Assembly: GCA_009775375.1 (NCBI GenBank)
Contig: VSPO01000144.1
Location: 1 to 7,037, forward strand
Direction of reading: 5' to 3'
From: Muribaculaceae bacterium
GTDB lineage: Bacteria; Bacteroidota; Bacteroidia; Bacteroidales; Muribaculaceae
Length of the DNA: 7,037 nucleotides
Shown here in pieces: positions 6,166 to 7,037 of the stretch. Under the pieces are notes generated by a model. It made no database searches, was not told where the DNA came from, and worked only from the letters and a program-made list of their open reading frames with translations. Each line of letters opens with the position of its first letter. Within the stretch, counting starts at the first letter, position 1. The translations under genes were made by a program, and so were the position numbers.

Positions 6166-6230
6166 CTGTTTACAGACCTTAACATTTACCCTTTGACTAC
6201 AGTCCATAATCAAGGGTACAAAAGGTGTAC
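6166..6230. promoter_or_regulatory. Dyad cluster upstream of the integrase promoter
   Basis: Small inverted repeats stand close together: CTGTTTACAG (6166-6175), GACTACAGTC (6195-6204), GTACA-N5-TGTAC (6216-6230), and an outer bulged pair TACCCTTTGA / TCAAGGGTA (6187-6196, 6210-6218). Read on the minus strand the last part also shows two related half-sites, GTACACC and GTACCC, 11 bp apart. These could be integrase arm sites or operators. Each is short enough to be chance; the clustering is the signal. Confidence 0.4.
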
Positions 6231-6363
6231 TTTTTGAGAAAATCGGGTCAAAAGCAGGAAAATCACCGCAATATTGACAACGGCTATCTCTCTGATAACA
6301 AATGTGATTAGCTCATTTGAGTTATTCCCTTTTTTCTATCAAAGAAATCTGATAAATTTTAAC
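6231..6363. other. Gene-free A/T-rich stretch before the large hairpin
   Basis: No supported coding sequence is seen. A 60-codon open frame (6274-6456) runs through the hairpin to just before the terminator but has no family resemblance. If the hairpin and terminator belong to a small RNA, its promoter should lie here. I see no clean TAnnTTTG on the plus strand; TACTTTTTG at 6228-6236 is one base too long. Confidence 0.4.
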
Positions 6364-6483
6364 TGCGAATCCAATGTGCGTGATGCTTATGCTATGCTCC
6401 AAAGCATAGCGTGCATACACGTAGATTCGCAAAGGCAATACCAGAGCCGTCACTGATGAGCGTGTTTTGCACGCTATTTTTTT
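6364..6483 (+). ncRNA. Putative structured small RNA: 68-nt hairpin plus terminator
   Basis: Three nested arm pairs are visible. TGCGAATC (6364-6371) pairs with GATTCGCA (6424-6431). CGTGATGC (6379-6386) pairs with GCATaCACG (6413-6421) with one bulged base. GCTATGCT (6391-6398) pairs with AGCATAGC (6403-6410) around a CCAA loop. Unpaired internal segments separate them. Twenty-eight bases downstream is an intrinsic terminator on the plus strand, with no convincing gene to terminate, so a plus-strand RNA ending near 6483 is inferred. The 5' end is unknown and probably upstream of 6364. Alternatively the hairpin is a DNA element such as a folded recombination site. Confidence 0.45.
6459..6483 (+). 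terminator. Intrinsic terminator on the plus strand
   Basis: AGCGTG (6459-6464), loop TTTTG, CACGCT (6470-6475), then ATTTTTTT. The T tract follows the stem only in plus-strand reading, so it ends a rightward transcript and does not serve the leftward integrase gene. Confidence 0.75.
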
Positions 6484-6601
6484 GACCTTTATCCGATACC
6501 ATTTCTCGGAGAATATTTCCGCTTTCAAGAAAATTTTTCCACTTTACAGTTTGACTTCCATTGATGGCGTTTGATCTTAACGCTCTGACATAGTGCAATA
6601 T

Positions 6602-6637
6602 GACAATCTTCCTAATTGTCCTATAATCCTTATAAGG
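6602..6637. repeat. Two small dyads upstream of the last gene
   Basis: GACAAT-N7-ATTGTC (6602-6620) and the perfect 10-bp palindrome CCTTATAAGG (6628-6637) lie 50-90 bp before the ATG at 6689. They could be operator sites for that gene. A weak -7-like TATCTCTG (one mismatch) is at 6651-6658. Confidence 0.35.
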
Positions 6638-6688
6638 TGCTTCTTGGTTTTATCTCTGTGATTCTACAAAAATCAAAAACAATAATTT

Positions 6689-7000
6689 ATGAAGCACTTG
6701 ATACTATTACAGTGCCGTTTCTTCACTTACGTCAGGGAGGGACGGCGCGATCTCTTGGACAGTTCGCTGTCGGAGTTCAAAGAAGCGACCACAGCGATAT
6801 GTTATGAACCGGATGTTGTCTGGCACGATGTCCATTTCTCCCTCTCTTATGTTCAGGATGAACTTGAACAGCTACTTAAAACAGTCGCCAACGAGATTTC
6901 AAGTTTTATTCAACAGGCCATATCATTTCTTGGCAGAATGATTGAACACGCACGGCTGATGATAAAACGGGTCAAGCCGAAAGCACGGTGCATATGTTAA
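6689..7000 (+). CDS. Small protein of unknown function
   Basis: The product has 103 residues and I do not recognise a family. It starts MKHLILLQCRFFTYV, is Arg/Asp/Glu-rich at 16-33 (REGRRDLLDSSLSEFKE) and then has what looks like a long amphipathic helix (about 53-90, SYVQDELEQLLKTVANEI to SFLGRMIEHARL). It ends in a basic tail KRVKPKARCIC. No signal peptide or clear membrane helix is evident, although residues 70-82 are fairly hydrophobic. It could be an accessory protein of the element or the conserved N-terminus of a truncated gene. The Asp/Glu-Leu-rich helical segment reads more like true coding sequence than the overlapping alternative frame (6616-6807). Confidence 0.45.
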   Translation: MKHLILLQCRFFTYVREGRRDLLDSSLSEFKEATTAICYEPDVVWHDVHFSLSYVQDELEQLLKTVANEISSFIQQAISFLGRMIEHARLMIKRVKPKARCIC

Positions 7001-7037
7001 ATTGGGCAATTAGAAGTGTTAAATTTTTAGGCGTAGA

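Noticed and set aside
6114..6185. 24-residue N-terminal extension of the integrase
   Set aside because: The extension contains the TATCTTTG promoter box, and the shorter product starts at a normal ATG with a typical integrase N-terminus.
4533..6288. CAATATTGA followed by CGGCTATC on both sides of the integrase as possible attachment-site repeats
   Set aside because: The words are 9 and 8 bp and their spacing differs (22 versus 3 bp between them); many 9-mer pairs are expected by chance in 7 kb.
6274..6456. 60-codon plus-strand frame ending just before the terminator
   Set aside because: No family resemblance; it runs through the perfect hairpin arms, which better explain the sequence.
1..7037. 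CRISPR array or tRNA gene
   Set aside because: No repeat-spacer pattern with unit-length repeats and no cloverleaf or T-loop-like sequence was seen on either strand.

Overview
The window looks like accessory DNA from a Bacteroidales genome (Bacteroides, Parabacteroides or Muribaculaceae type; the genus cannot be fixed from sequence alone). The signs are promoter boxes of the Bacteroidetes form TAnnTTTG, the absence of Shine-Dalgarno sequences, a tyrosine recombinase with the arm-binding and SAM-like architecture common in this order, and an AlbA_2/HATPase protein of a kind frequent there.

Layout. Positions 1-663 hold the 3' end of a type III restriction (Res) or DEAD/DEAH helicase-nuclease subunit, with its PD-(D/E)XK nuclease motif visible. 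An acidic, His/Ser/Asp-rich small protein (664-1092) follows with no gap. Next comes a duplicated block. A truncated, frameshifted AlbA_2 gene (1109-about 1391) and an intact AlbA_2/HATPase/winged-helix gene (2484-4016) flank an AT-richer gene (1500-2453) whose product carries a HEPN RNase-type RX4H motif. This is a defence-island arrangement: restriction enzyme, putative HEPN toxin and Schlafen-AlbA-type regulator, with gene duplication and cassette capture.

Positions 4017-4865 hold no convincing gene but are rich in structure. There is a helically phased set of ATCCGACCG motifs with a 26-bp perfect palindrome. There is an 8-bp-periodic array of at least 11 clear units (about 29 including degenerate ones). 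There are several dyads, a 63-bp two-segment hairpin, and the terminator of the integrase. A complete tyrosine recombinase is encoded on the minus strand (4866-6113). Its promoter matches the Bacteroidetes consensus and lies in a region of short dyads that could be recombinase or regulator sites.

Positions 6231-6688 hold a 68-nt multi-segment hairpin followed by an intrinsic terminator on the plus strand, which suggests an unannotated small RNA. A 103-residue protein of unknown function (6689-7000) closes the window.

Together this reads as the edge of an integrative element or recombinase-served genomic island next to restriction and abortive-infection-type genes. The least explained parts are the 8-bp array, the 11-bp repeat inside the AlbA gene (not a multiple of three, so a possible frame switch) and the hairpin-terminator pair near 6364-6483.
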